NCBI GenBank assembly: GCA_937911525.1
Contig: CALDQK010000071.1
Location: forward strand, 1 to 34,635
Direction of reading: 5' to 3'
DNA from: an uncultured bacterium
Lineage (GTDB): Bacteria; Planctomycetota; J058
DNA length: 34,635 bases
The notes under the pieces were generated by a model, which was given only the letters and a program-made list of their open reading frames with translations, made no database searches and was not told where the DNA came from. A program made the translations under genes and the position numbers. This document shows, piece after piece, positions 25,794 to 33,443 of this stretch; within the stretch, counting starts at the first letter, position 1; each line of letters begins with the position of its first letter.

Positions 25794-27398
25794 CTAGAAC
25801 AGGCCGGGGCCGCGGGAGGGGGTCACGGTCAGGGACGCCTGGCGGACGCCGTCCGCCAGGAGGAGATGGTTGGCCGCCTCGCGGCCGGTCGCGACGGCGC
25901 GCTCCATGAGCGCCGAGGGGTAGTCCGTCGCGACCCAGTCCCCGGCCAGCGTCAGGTTGGCGAGCCCGTCCTGGGCGGGGGTCGTCGCGCTCGGCCGGAT
26001 CGAAGCCTGGCCGACCGCGAAGGAGGTGAAGTCCTCGTAGCTGCCGACCGTGGCGCCCATGGCGTTGGCGGGCTGGAGCTCCGGCCACAGCTCCTCGACG
26101 GTGGGGCGGACCCGGCGCCAGATGGCGTGGGGGTCTCGCTCGGCCGCCTCCGCCGCGCTCTGGTGGTAGAGGTGCAGCTCGATCACGCTCCCGCCGCTGG
26201 CGGCGGCCCAGCGCTTGGACTCTTCCTCCAGCAGGTGGAACTGGACCATCAGGTTGATCGGCCGATGCTCGGGGGTCTCGAGGATGTCCGGGCGGTCCTG
26301 ACGCGTCGGGCGATCGAGCCACACCCTCAGCACCTGGTAGGGCGGCGCGAGCTCGAGCCGGTCGGTTCGCGCGCGCAGGGCGGCCAGGGCGCTGGCGCTG
26401 GCAGGGTCGGAGCTGGTCGAGCCGCGCAGGATCGCCCGCGCCCCGCCCACCGCGCAGGCCAAGACCACGCCGTCGTAGCTCGTCGGGTCCCCGCGCTCGC
26501 CCACGGCGCGGCCGCGCTCGAAGCGGAGTCCGCTCACCGCCCGACCGAGGTCGAAGCGAACGCCCAGCTGGCGCAGGTGCGCGGCCCAGGGCTCGATCAC
26601 GGCGGTGCCGTGGTCGACGGTCGTCACCTCGCGCTGCATCGCGCGCGGGTGGCTGGTGAAGCAGAGGTGCATCAGCTGCGCCATCTCGGCGGCGCTGATC
26701 CGCTGCGGGTCGTTGAGGGTCACCTCCGCGGCGGGCATCAAGATCACGTCCCGGAAGGCCGGGCTGAGGTTGGCCCGCTGGATCCACTCAGGGAAGGACA
26801 AGCCGTCCAGACGGGCCACGTTGCTCGAGTGCTCGTAGAAGAGGATCGCCCGCAGCATGCCCAGCTGGCGCATTCCGCTGAAGAGGTTGAAGTTGGGCGA
26901 GCGCTCCAGCAACCCGATCAGGTTCTGCGGGTAGCGGGGCGGGTTGCTCTGAAGCACCTCGGGTTGGTAGTTGCGGAACTCGAAGTGCACGCCGCTGGCG
27001 TAGGGGCGGAAGTGGCGGTCCAGCCCCAGCCGGCGGCGAATGTCGCGGAACACGTGGTAGTTGAAGAACCACATGTGCAGGCCGTGCTCGACCTCGAAGG
27101 TCCCGGCGCCGGTCTGGAGCCGGCGCGTGGCCAGCTTGCCGCCCAGGACCGAGTCGGCCTCCCGCACGACCACCTCGTAGCCGCGCTCGGCCAGCTCCAG
27201 CGCGGCCGAGAGCCCGGCCAACCCGCCCCCGACCACGAGCACCTTGCGGCGCACGCCGGCGGGCAGCCGGGCGGGGTCCCAGGGGTTCTTGGGCTGGATC
27301 GTGCGCAGGGGGTAGGGGCGAGCTTGGACGCGCTGACCGCTGGCCAGCACCCCCAGGCTTCCGCCCGCGATCCACTTGAGGACGTCGCGTCGATTCAT
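25794..27398 (-). CDS. Tat-exported FAD-dependent amine oxidase/carotenoid desaturase-like enzyme
   Basis: 534 residues from the ATG at 27398, chosen because a twin-arginine signal follows at once (NRRDVLKWIAGGSLGVLA) and AAGGA lies nine bases upstream. The FAD-binding Rossmann motif is VVGGGLAGLSAALELAERG (~55-73) with E80. Next come LGGKL and EHGLHMWFFNYHVFRDIRRR, close to the phytoene/zeta-carotene desaturase pattern. The C-terminal FAD motif is LAGDW followed by YPSALMERAVATGREAA. The family oxidises C-C or C-N bonds of hydrophobic or amine substrates with a flavin. Export by Tat is odd for a carotenoid desaturase, which normally works at the cytoplasmic membrane face; the folded flavoprotein would be periplasmic. 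A FAS1 gene lies downstream. The substrate is not determined. Confidence 0.88.
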   Translation of the reverse strand: MNRRDVLKWIAGGSLGVLASGQRVQARPYPLRTIQPKNPWDPARLPAGVRRKVLVVGGGLAGLSAALELAERGYEVVVREADSVLGGKLATRRLQTGAGTFEVEHGLHMWFFNYHVFRDIRRRLGLDRHFRPYASGVHFEFRNYQPEVLQSNPPRYPQNLIGLLERSPNFNLFSGMRQLGMLRAILFYEHSSNVARLDGLSFPEWIQRANLSPAFRDVILMPAAEVTLNDPQRISAAEMAQLMHLCFTSHPRAMQREVTTVDHGTAVIEPWAAHLRQLGVRFDLGRAVSGLRFERGRAVGERGDPTSYDGVVLACAVGGARAILRGSTSSDPASASALAALRARTDRLELAPPYQVLRVWLDRPTRQDRPDILETPEHRPINLMVQFHLLEEESKRWAAASGGSVIELHLYHQSAAEAAERDPHAIWRRVRPTVEELWPELQPANAMGATVGSYEDFTSFAVGQASIRPSATTPAQDGLANLTLAGDWVATDYPSALMERAVATGREAANHLLLADGVRQASLTVTPSRGPGLF

Positions 27399-27611
27399 CG
27401 GAGGGTTTCCTTTCGCAGGGGGCGAGCTGCGGCGCGGCAGGCCAAAGCTCGACAAGGGTTGAACGCCCCTCCTCAAGCGCCGTGCCAGCGCTAGAAGCCC
27501 AGCTCTCCGAGCGCGCTGTCACGCCGCGGAGGCGTCCCCCCGGAATCCGCGCGACAGCCGAGGGTCGCGGAGTCGAGGCGTTGTCCAAGCGGCGGGACTT
27601 GAGCGGCGCGG

Positions 27612-27635
27612 CACGGCGCGCGCTACGGCGCCGTG
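27612..27635 (+). other. Hairpin in the leader of the amidohydrolase gene
   Basis: CACGGCGC (27612-27619) pairs with GCGCCGTG (27628-27635) around an eight-base loop, ending about ten bases before the ribosome site GAGGAA. It lies in the 263-base divergent region between the FAD enzyme and the amidohydrolase. It could be a translational control element; no other clear promoter boxes are seen in the region. Confidence 0.4.
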
Positions 27636-27661
27636 GATCCCCAACTCGAGGAACCATCCCG

Positions 27662-28798
27662 ATGAAGACCAAGACCTCGCTCGCCCTGCTCGCCCTCGCC
27701 CTGCTCCTGCTCGTGCTCCCCTTCGGCTGCAACGGCGGAGGGAGCGGCGGCCCCCGCCCCCTGGGCGTCGCCACGACCTCCGGTCGGCGCCTGCCCGTGA
27801 TCGACATGCACCTCCACACCGGCGAGTGGGACCAGATCCCCAAGGTCGCGCAGGACTTCCTCCGCGACGCGCTCCCCTTCCCGATCAAGCTCGACCCCCG
27901 CAGGGCGGTGAACTCGATCCTGAGCAGCGACGGGATCAAGAAGCAGCTCGACGAGGCGGGGATCGCCCACGGCGTGCTCTTCGCGGTCTACGCGCCCCAC
28001 AGCGTCGGCGTCGCCACCAACGAGCTGGTCCGCGACCGCCGGAACCAGAACCCAGACCGCTTCTTGGCCTTGGCGAGCATCGACGTCGAGAGCTGGGCCC
28101 AGCACAGCGCCGCGCGACTGGCCGAGCTGGAGCGGGCGCTCAAGGACTACCGAATGATCGGGATCAAGCTCGCCCACCCCCACATGAAGCTCGGCCTGGC
28201 CGATCCCGCGATCTTCCCCATCTACGCTCTGGCCGAGCGACTCGAAGCGGCCGTCTACGCGCACATTGGCAACAGCCCCGGCCCCGGCGTCGACAACGAC
28301 CGCCACAACACCGACCCGCTCTTCTTCGAGGAGGCCGTCCGCCGTCACCCCCGCTGCCGCTTCATCCTCGGGCACGTGGGCTACGACTTCATCGGCAAGA
28401 CCCTGGGCGACTTCGACACCGTGATCCGGTTGGCCCACCAGTACCCCAACGTCTACCTGGAGGCCAGCGCGCTCGGCAGCGACGCCTCCGATCCGACGGG
28501 CGCCAACCTGCTCGAGGTCTATCGCCGCTTCAAGGCGGAGGGGCTGATCGACCGAGTGATCTACGGCAGCGACGGCCCCCAGCGCCCGGGCTTCGTGCGC
28601 GACTACCTGGACAAGACCGTCGCGGCCATGGTGCAGAACGGCTACACGGACGACGAGATGGCCGGGGTGCTGGCGGGGAACTTCGAGCGCGTGTTCGAGC
28701 CCGGGTTGAGGAGGATCGGCCGCTTTCCGCTCCTGTCGAGCGGCGCTACGAGCCCGGTCTCGAGCGCGACCGCGGCCGCTGCCACCAGCAACCCCTGA
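27662..28798 (+). CDS. Lipoprotein amidohydrolase (amidohydrolase 2 family)
   Basis: 378 residues; ATG at 27662 with GAGGAA nine bases upstream. The start is a lipoprotein signal (LALLALALLLLVLPFGC, lipobox LPFGC), so the enzyme is exported and membrane-tethered. The TIM-barrel metal motifs of the amidohydrolase 2 group are visible: IDMHLHTG (HxH on strand 1), GIKLAHPHMKLG, AHIGN, FILGHVGYDF and VIYGSDGP (late aspartate). This group performs hydrolysis or decarboxylation of ring acids, lactones or amides; the substrate is unknown. A Ser/Ala/Thr-rich C-terminus ends the protein. It is transcribed divergently from the FAD enzyme/FAS1 unit, sharing its promoter region, and may act on the same class of compounds. 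Confidence 0.9.
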   Translation: MKTKTSLALLALALLLLVLPFGCNGGGSGGPRPLGVATTSGRRLPVIDMHLHTGEWDQIPKVAQDFLRDALPFPIKLDPRRAVNSILSSDGIKKQLDEAGIAHGVLFAVYAPHSVGVATNELVRDRRNQNPDRFLALASIDVESWAQHSAARLAELERALKDYRMIGIKLAHPHMKLGLADPAIFPIYALAERLEAAVYAHIGNSPGPGVDNDRHNTDPLFFEEAVRRHPRCRFILGHVGYDFIGKTLGDFDTVIRLAHQYPNVYLEASALGSDASDPTGANLLEVYRRFKAEGLIDRVIYGSDGPQRPGFVRDYLDKTVAAMVQNGYTDDEMAGVLAGNFERVFEPGLRRIGRFPLLSSGATSPVSSATAAAATSNP

Positions 28799-28848
28799 GC
28801 GCCGGTGAAGAGGTCCGAAGGGCGCTCCAAGCGTCCCAGTTGTGCTTC

Positions 28849-29226
28849 GTGTCGCGTGTCTATCGAGTCCCCTCCCTCGTCGTGACGCCCCACCTCGGCG
28901 AGATCCCCACCGTGACCCTGAGCGGCGCCCACCACGCCGAGCTGGAGGAGCGCGTCCTGGAGCTGTGGTCCCAGCGCTTCGACCTCGACCGCGCCGGGGC
29001 CGAGTCGTCGCGAGCGGCTGCCAGAGCCTTCGTCAGCTCTGCCCTCGCGCTGCGAGCCGCCCCTGGCGCCACCCGCTCCGCGGCGCTCCTCGAGGCAGCC
29101 GAGCTGCTCGACGCCGACCGCTCAGCGCTTGGCTCCTTGCTCGCCGTCGTCGCGGCGGACGAGCAGGTGCGACTGGAGGCGGAGCCCGTGCTCGTGCGGC
29201 TGCGCCTCGGTGACGATCTCGACTGA
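28849..29226 (+). CDS. Hypothetical protein, ~125 aa
   Basis: I do not recognise the family. The frame from the GTG at 28849 (a TTG at 28840 is possible) reads as a small globular protein: beta-rich start (YRVPSLVVTPHLGEIPTVTLSG), a helix HAELEERVLELWSQRFDLDR, further Ala-rich helices, and an acidic end (VRLRLGDDLD). No signal peptide or known motif. It follows the amidohydrolase by 50 bases on the same strand and may be co-transcribed. No strong ribosome site is seen, so start and reality are moderately certain only. Confidence 0.5.
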   Translation: MSRVYRVPSLVVTPHLGEIPTVTLSGAHHAELEERVLELWSQRFDLDRAGAESSRAAARAFVSSALALRAAPGATRSAALLEAAELLDADRSALGSLLAVVAADEQVRLEAEPVLVRLRLGDDLD

Positions 29227-29291
29227 GGGCCCCGCCTTGACGGCGCGATCCTGCGCGGGGCGGAACGCCGCCTGGTGGTCCGCGACCCTGC

Positions 29292-29498
29292 TCAGCGGCC
29301 CTCGATCGTCGGGGTGTCCAGCAAAGTCGAACTGGGCTGCTCGCCGGCGTGCAGAGTGAACACGTAGGACTTGCCAGGCCGGATCCAGGGGATCTCCACC
29401 TCCGCGCAGGGGAAGCTCGCCAAGAGCTTGGGCTCCCCTGCTTCGACCGCGACCCACGCGCTGACGCCAACCGTGGGCGACTCGGTCCAGAAGCGCAC
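29292..29498 (-). CDS. Small Ig/FN3-like ORF behind the carotenoid oxygenase
   Basis: About 68 residues from a GTG at 29498 with GGAGGG eleven bases upstream. The protein looks beta-sandwich-like (FWTESPTVGVSAWVAVEAG, VEIPWIRPGKSYVFTLHAG). It begins 38 bases past the stop of the carotenoid oxygenase and runs in a different frame on the same strand. It could be a separate small gene, or a C-terminal domain detached from the oxygenase by an ancestral frameshift. No signal peptide. The open frame continues upstream through the oxygenase only as a shadow. Confidence 0.38.
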   Translation of the reverse strand: MRFWTESPTVGVSAWVAVEAGEPKLLASFPCAEVEIPWIRPGKSYVFTLHAGEQPSSTLLDTPTIEGR

Positions 29499-29536
29499 GA
29501 CGTAGGGCTTCCCTCCGCTCGGCGGCGCGCGCGGGG

Positions 29537-31465
29537 TTAGAGCCGCGGGAAGACCTGCCGCAAGAACACGTCCCGCAGCGCGGGGTCGAGAGCGTCGACG
29601 TCTCGCGCGTGATCCTGGACGGGGTCGACCCGATAGCCCGCCGTGCGCGGACGGACGTCCGCCGTCCAGGCGGTGTGGAGGGTGAAGGCCAGGCGCAGGT
29701 CGGGATGTCCGAGCCGGCAGAGCGGCCCCTGGGCCAGGTCGTCCTGGGCGAACACCCACAGCTCGTCGCCGCTGGAGCGCGGGTCGCTCGCGTCGTCGGA
29801 GATCACCGCGCACACCACGTAGCCGCGGCCCGTCGGCGCCAGCTCGGGCGAGCAGGGCACCCACCCGCTCGGGAACACGAAGGCGTCGCCGAGCTGGGCG
29901 CTGCGAGCGTCGTAGCGGAGCAGCGTCCCGGGGCGCTGCTGAGGGAGCTGGGCCAGGGGCCGCACCCGGTGGGGGTAGCCGGAGTAGGCCTGAGCCACGC
30001 GCTCGGGCAGGAGCGCGGGGTCGAAGCCCGTCCAGGTCTGGAACACGTGCTCGTGGCGCGCCGCGACCCCGTAGCCGCCGCTGTAGAGGGTGTGGCCCCA
30101 GGTGAGCCGGTCGTCTCCCACCAGCTGGCTCGAGACCAGGCTCGGGCGCTTGGCGTCGATCACGTGTCGGCCGAGGTGGCCGAGGTCGGTCGGCGCGCTG
30201 ATGAAGCCGAGGTGGTCGCGCGAGACCGGAGCGCCGTTGTCGAAGCGCTTGTCGCTGGGGAGCAGCCACTCCGAGCCGTCGACGCCGGTGGTGTGGATCG
30301 CGTGCAGGGTGATCCGCTCGCCCGCGTCGTCGTAGTCGAGCAGGAAGTGCGCCACCTCCCGCGGGAGGTCCAGGCTGCGGGCGACGACCTGGCCGCCGCT
30401 GGAGGTCGCCGCGAGGTCGCTGCGCCGGACCAGGTAGAGGCGCCCGTAGGGCTCCTGGGCTTCGAGGTAGGAGGGGTCGAGCATCTTCTGCAGCTCGAGC
30501 CGGAAGGCGGCGTCGGCGAGGACCACGTAGTGCTCGGTGACCCCCATTTGGTGGACCGACTGCAGGATCCGGATCGGTGTTCCCTGCGGGTCGACCAGGG
30601 TCCAGCGCTCCAGCGCTCCGTGCCCGTCCCAGCGGATCAGGTCGGTGAAGTCCGGTCCCAGGAGCGGGAGGCCGAACACGCGCACGTTTTGAGGCCCGCC
30701 GTAGTTGGCGCCGAAGGTCTCGCCCGTGAAGCGATCGTGCGCCATGTGAGCGCTCGTCTGCAGCAAGGGGAACACGTCGTCGTTCAGCGCGGTCCCAGCG
30801 ATCGAGGGCAGGTCGAAGCCGGGCCGCCACTCGCTCCGCCAGCCCACGGCGGTCACGGTCTCGAGCGTGACTGGATCGAGCTCGAAGGGGCGTCCAGCGT
30901 CGCTGGTCACCAGCAGGCGATCGTCGCCCAGCGGGATCAAGGCGGTGTTGGGGTGGTTGCGCACCCCGAGCGCGGTCGACATCCGCGCTGGCCCGTCCTG
31001 AATGTTGCTGAACGCGGCCGATTGGCCCGCCAGGGCCTGGTCGGCGTAGTAGCAGGGCGTGGTGACCAGGCGGGAGCGCAGGCGCCCGCTCGCCAGGTCG
31101 AGGCGACGCACGACCCCCTCGCCGTTGAAGGTGAACACGCCGGCGCCGCGCGGCTGAGAGCCGACGACGAAGTAGTGGCCGCCGAGGTCGGCCGGCAGCG
31201 CGCCGCTGAGGACGTTCAGCTGCAGGTCGAGCGGCGCGGCGCTCCCGTGAAGCAAGGAGCGGGGAGTCCCCGTCCCCGGCGCGGGCAAGCTCGCCAGAGA
31301 CCCTGCCGGCGCGGCAGGAGCGGGGGCGCTCGTGACGGGAGCGCTCGTCGCCGCGGACGCTCCGAGCGGCGAGCGATTGCGCTGCTGCGAGCAGCCCGCC
31401 AAGGCGCCCAACGCGCCCGCGCCGCAGGTCTCGAGGAAGGCGCGGCGGCTGAGCGTGGTCGGCAT
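29537..31465 (-). CDS. Carotenoid oxygenase (RPE65/CCD family) with Tat-lipoprotein signal
   Basis: 642 residues from the ATG at 31465 with GGGAG seven bases upstream. The N-terminus has both a twin-arginine motif and a lipobox (SRRAFLETCGAGALGALAGC, lipidated Cys25), so the folded enzyme should be exported and lipid-anchored. A Pro/Ala linker precedes the seven-bladed propeller of the carotenoid cleavage family. Four histidine-bearing segments are in the right order for the Fe(II) site: SAHMAHDRFTGETFG, SVHQMGVTEHYVV, EVAHFLLDYDD and AFTLHTAW. The family splits polyene double bonds (carotenoids, apocarotenoids, stilbenes, lignin-like compounds) with oxygen. A third segment with LDYDD in place of the usual NAYE may alter iron coordination. 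It lies near a desaturase-like flavoenzyme and a FAS1 protein, all exported. Confidence 0.9.
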   Translation of the reverse strand: MPTTLSRRAFLETCGAGALGALAGCSQQRNRSPLGASAATSAPVTSAPAPAAPAGSLASLPAPGTGTPRSLLHGSAAPLDLQLNVLSGALPADLGGHYFVVGSQPRGAGVFTFNGEGVVRRLDLASGRLRSRLVTTPCYYADQALAGQSAAFSNIQDGPARMSTALGVRNHPNTALIPLGDDRLLVTSDAGRPFELDPVTLETVTAVGWRSEWRPGFDLPSIAGTALNDDVFPLLQTSAHMAHDRFTGETFGANYGGPQNVRVFGLPLLGPDFTDLIRWDGHGALERWTLVDPQGTPIRILQSVHQMGVTEHYVVLADAAFRLELQKMLDPSYLEAQEPYGRLYLVRRSDLAATSSGGQVVARSLDLPREVAHFLLDYDDAGERITLHAIHTTGVDGSEWLLPSDKRFDNGAPVSRDHLGFISAPTDLGHLGRHVIDAKRPSLVSSQLVGDDRLTWGHTLYSGGYGVAARHEHVFQTWTGFDPALLPERVAQAYSGYPHRVRPLAQLPQQRPGTLLRYDARSAQLGDAFVFPSGWVPCSPELAPTGRGYVVCAVISDDASDPRSSGDELWVFAQDDLAQGPLCRLGHPDLRLAFTLHTAWTADVRPRTAGYRVDPVQDHARDVDALDPALRDVFLRQVFPRL

Positions 31466-31484
31466 GGGTGCTCCCTGGGGGAGG

Positions 31485-31523
31485 GCCGCGGCGACCGGGA
31501 GCAAGGCTCCTGGTCGCCGCGGC
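31485..31523 (-). promoter_or_regulatory. Eighteen-pair hairpin in the 5' leader of the carotenoid oxygenase
   Basis: Bases 31485-31502 pair with 31506-31523: GCCGCGGCGACC/GGTCGCCGCGGC, one G-U, then GGAGC/GCTCC, closing a three-base loop. It ends 20 bases before the ATG and just ahead of the ribosome site. It could end transcription from upstream or control ribosome access. No U-tract follows. Confidence 0.55.
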
Positions 31524-31698
31524 TGCGGGATGATTCTGGAAGCGTTGGAGAGCGCGCGACCCAGTGGGAAAGAAGAGGGAGTGCCTCGCGCCCGCAAGGT
31601 CCCGTGCACAGGGCGGGCCAGCTCTCAAGCCCAACGAAGTCGTCGCTGGGGGCAAGGGTGTCGCGCCGAATCCCGCGGCTTGTCGCGCGCGAGCTGCC

Positions 31699-32445
31699 TC
31701 AGCGCTGGGGCGCGACGGACTCCACTCGCCCGCGCGCCCCCCGCGAGGCCTCGCGAGCCCCGTTCAGCTCGCGCAGGGCGGAGCCGACGAGTCGCTGCAC
31801 GAGCCAGCGGCCGAGCGAGCCGCTCGGCCGCAGCCGCAGGCGCTCGCTGATCAGGCGGCGTCGATCGCGCAGCTCACGGACGACCCGGGTCAGGAGGCAG
31901 GACCCGAGCCCCTCCTCGCGGCAGGCCTGCACCAGCCCACGCAGCACCTCGATGATCTGCCGCCGCCCCCGCGCCGAGAGCAGATCGCGCGCGTCGGGGG
32001 TCGAGCCGATGATCAGCAGGTCCCGCGCGGGGAGCTCGCTCAGGCCGGCCTCGAGGTAGGCGCGCGGGTGCGTGTCGTAGGCGAAGTCGAGGAAGCGCGC
32101 CGAGTCTCGCTCGAGGTCGGCGAAGCCGAGGGGGTCGCGAGCTCGCTCCGCCTCCAGCGCTTGCTGCAGCCCCTCGCGGACGCGATCCAGCCAGGCCTGC
32201 CCGGCAGGGCTGAGCAGGGGGCGGGTCTCCTCGCTGAAGCGCCGCACGTAGCGGTCGCCGTAGCTCAGGTAGTAGTCGGGGGGCTCGGCGGCTGGCTGGC
32301 GACGGACGAAGTCGTCGGCGCGACAGCGGTAGTAGCCCAGGTCGCCGTCGGCAGGGCAGGGCTCTGGAGACGGTTGCGCCAGCGCAGGGCTCAGCGCTCC
32401 GAGCAGCAGCACGAGGGGCAAGAGCAGGCGCGCAGCAGCGGTCAT
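31699..32445 (-). CDS. Secreted hypothetical protein, 248 aa
   Basis: I do not recognise a named family. Signal peptide ~1-23 (LLLPLVLLLGALSPALA). The mature part starts with a Cys pair (EPCPADGDLGYYRC) and continues with DYYLSYGDRYVRRF, LSPAGQAWLDRVREGLQQ, DTHPRAYLEAG, LPARDLLIIGSTPDARDLLS, then a second Cys pair in ACREEGLGSCLLTR and a basic helical tail. The two Cys pairs suggest disulfides in the envelope. It lies 24 bases downstream of a kinase gene, which itself follows a wall peptidase by two bases, so all three are probably one operon. The ribosome site is weak (GAGA). Confidence 0.75.
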   Translation of the reverse strand: MTAAARLLLPLVLLLGALSPALAQPSPEPCPADGDLGYYRCRADDFVRRQPAAEPPDYYLSYGDRYVRRFSEETRPLLSPAGQAWLDRVREGLQQALEAERARDPLGFADLERDSARFLDFAYDTHPRAYLEAGLSELPARDLLIIGSTPDARDLLSARGRRQIIEVLRGLVQACREEGLGSCLLTRVVRELRDRRRLISERLRLRPSGSLGRWLVQRLVGSALRELNGAREASRGARGRVESVAPQR

Positions 32446-32469
32446 GATCGTCTCGCGTTGGGGAAGGGG

Positions 32470-33441
32470 TTAGCGACGCGTCAAGGCGCGGGAGCGCGGG
32501 CGCAGGCGACGAGGGCGCGGGGCCGTCGCGCGCTGGCGCGCCCGCGACCAGGCTCGCAGCAGCTCGCCAGCGGAGCTGTAGCGCTCACGCGGATCCTTGG
32601 CCAGCGCGCGCGCGAGCACGTCCGCCAGGGGCTCGGGCAAGCCGGGGACGGGCGCGGGCTCGGCGTGCTGCAAGAGCGCGATCAAGCGGTCCAGGCGATC
32701 CGCGTCGAAGGGAGGCGCTCCGCTGAGGAGCCGGAAGGCCGAGACCCCGAGCGAGAACACGTCCGAGGTCGGCGTCGCGTCTTGGCCCTGCAGTCGCTCG
32801 GGGGCAGCGTAGAGGGGAGTCCCCACCACCTGCCCGGGGCGGGTCAGCTCACGCGGGTCGACCAGGGGACGGGCCAGGCCGAAGTCGATCAGCCGCAGGC
32901 CAGCGCGTCCCCAGATCACGTTCTGGAGCTTGATGTCCCGGTGGACGATCCCTTGCTCGTGCACGTAGGCCACCGCCTCGAACAGCTCCTCGAGCAAGCG
33001 CGCGCCCTCGCGCCAGCGGAGGGGGCCGCTTCGCTCGAGCAGGTCCTTGAGCGAGCGCCCCGGGACCTGCTCGAGGACCAGCGCGGGGATCCCGCGCCAG
33101 CGACCGGACCCGTAGATGCGAACGACCCCGGGATGGCGCAGACCGGCCAGAATGCGCGCCTCCTCCTGCAGCCGCCGCGCGCCGGGTTGGCTGGGGGTGG
33201 CCAGGAACTTGAGCGCGACCGGGCGGCGGAGGCGCAGGTCGTAGGCCGCCCGCACGCTGGCCTGAGCCCCGCGGCCCAGCTTGGGTCCCAGGCGGTAGCG
33301 CCTGCTGGACAGCCGCGTCGGGAAGCCCCTCAGCGCCTCATAGGGGTCGTCGAAGGCGTCGAGCGGCATGGACCAGGTCAGCTCCGCGAGCGGAGGGCGC
33401 GGCCCCGGGATCAGGCAGGTCTCGCTGTGGCTGGCGCTCAT
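32470..33441 (-). CDS. Soluble Ser/Thr protein kinase
   Basis: 323 residues; the ATG lies two bases after the stop of the upstream peptidase gene. A ~48-residue N-terminal arm precedes a compact kinase domain (~50-300): glycine loop GRGAQA (56-61), K78 in VALK, HRDIKLQN (167-174), DFG (186-188), APE (213-215), TSDVFSLG. All catalytic residues are present. The C-terminus is a strongly basic tail (PRPRRLRPRSRALTRR) with no membrane helix, unlike the other three kinases here, so it is cytoplasmic, perhaps held to membrane or nucleic acid by charge. Coupling to a wall-binding peptidase suggests control of, or response to, envelope events, but no direct link is visible. Confidence 0.92.
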   Translation of the reverse strand: MSASHSETCLIPGPRPPLAELTWSMPLDAFDDPYEALRGFPTRLSSRRYRLGPKLGRGAQASVRAAYDLRLRRPVALKFLATPSQPGARRLQEEARILAGLRHPGVVRIYGSGRWRGIPALVLEQVPGRSLKDLLERSGPLRWREGARLLEELFEAVAYVHEQGIVHRDIKLQNVIWGRAGLRLIDFGLARPLVDPRELTRPGQVVGTPLYAAPERLQGQDATPTSDVFSLGVSAFRLLSGAPPFDADRLDRLIALLQHAEPAPVPGLPEPLADVLARALAKDPRERYSSAGELLRAWSRARQRATAPRPRRLRPRSRALTRR

Positions 33442-33443
33442 GG

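Noticed and set aside
31466-31655. Upstream extension of the carotenoid oxygenase frame
   Set aside because: The ATG at 31465 has a ribosome site and starts a Tat/lipobox signal at once; the extension would bury the signal and includes the leader hairpin.
29609-32059. 816-residue + strand frame
   Set aside because: Runs antisense to the carotenoid oxygenase and the secreted protein, both strongly supported on the - strand.
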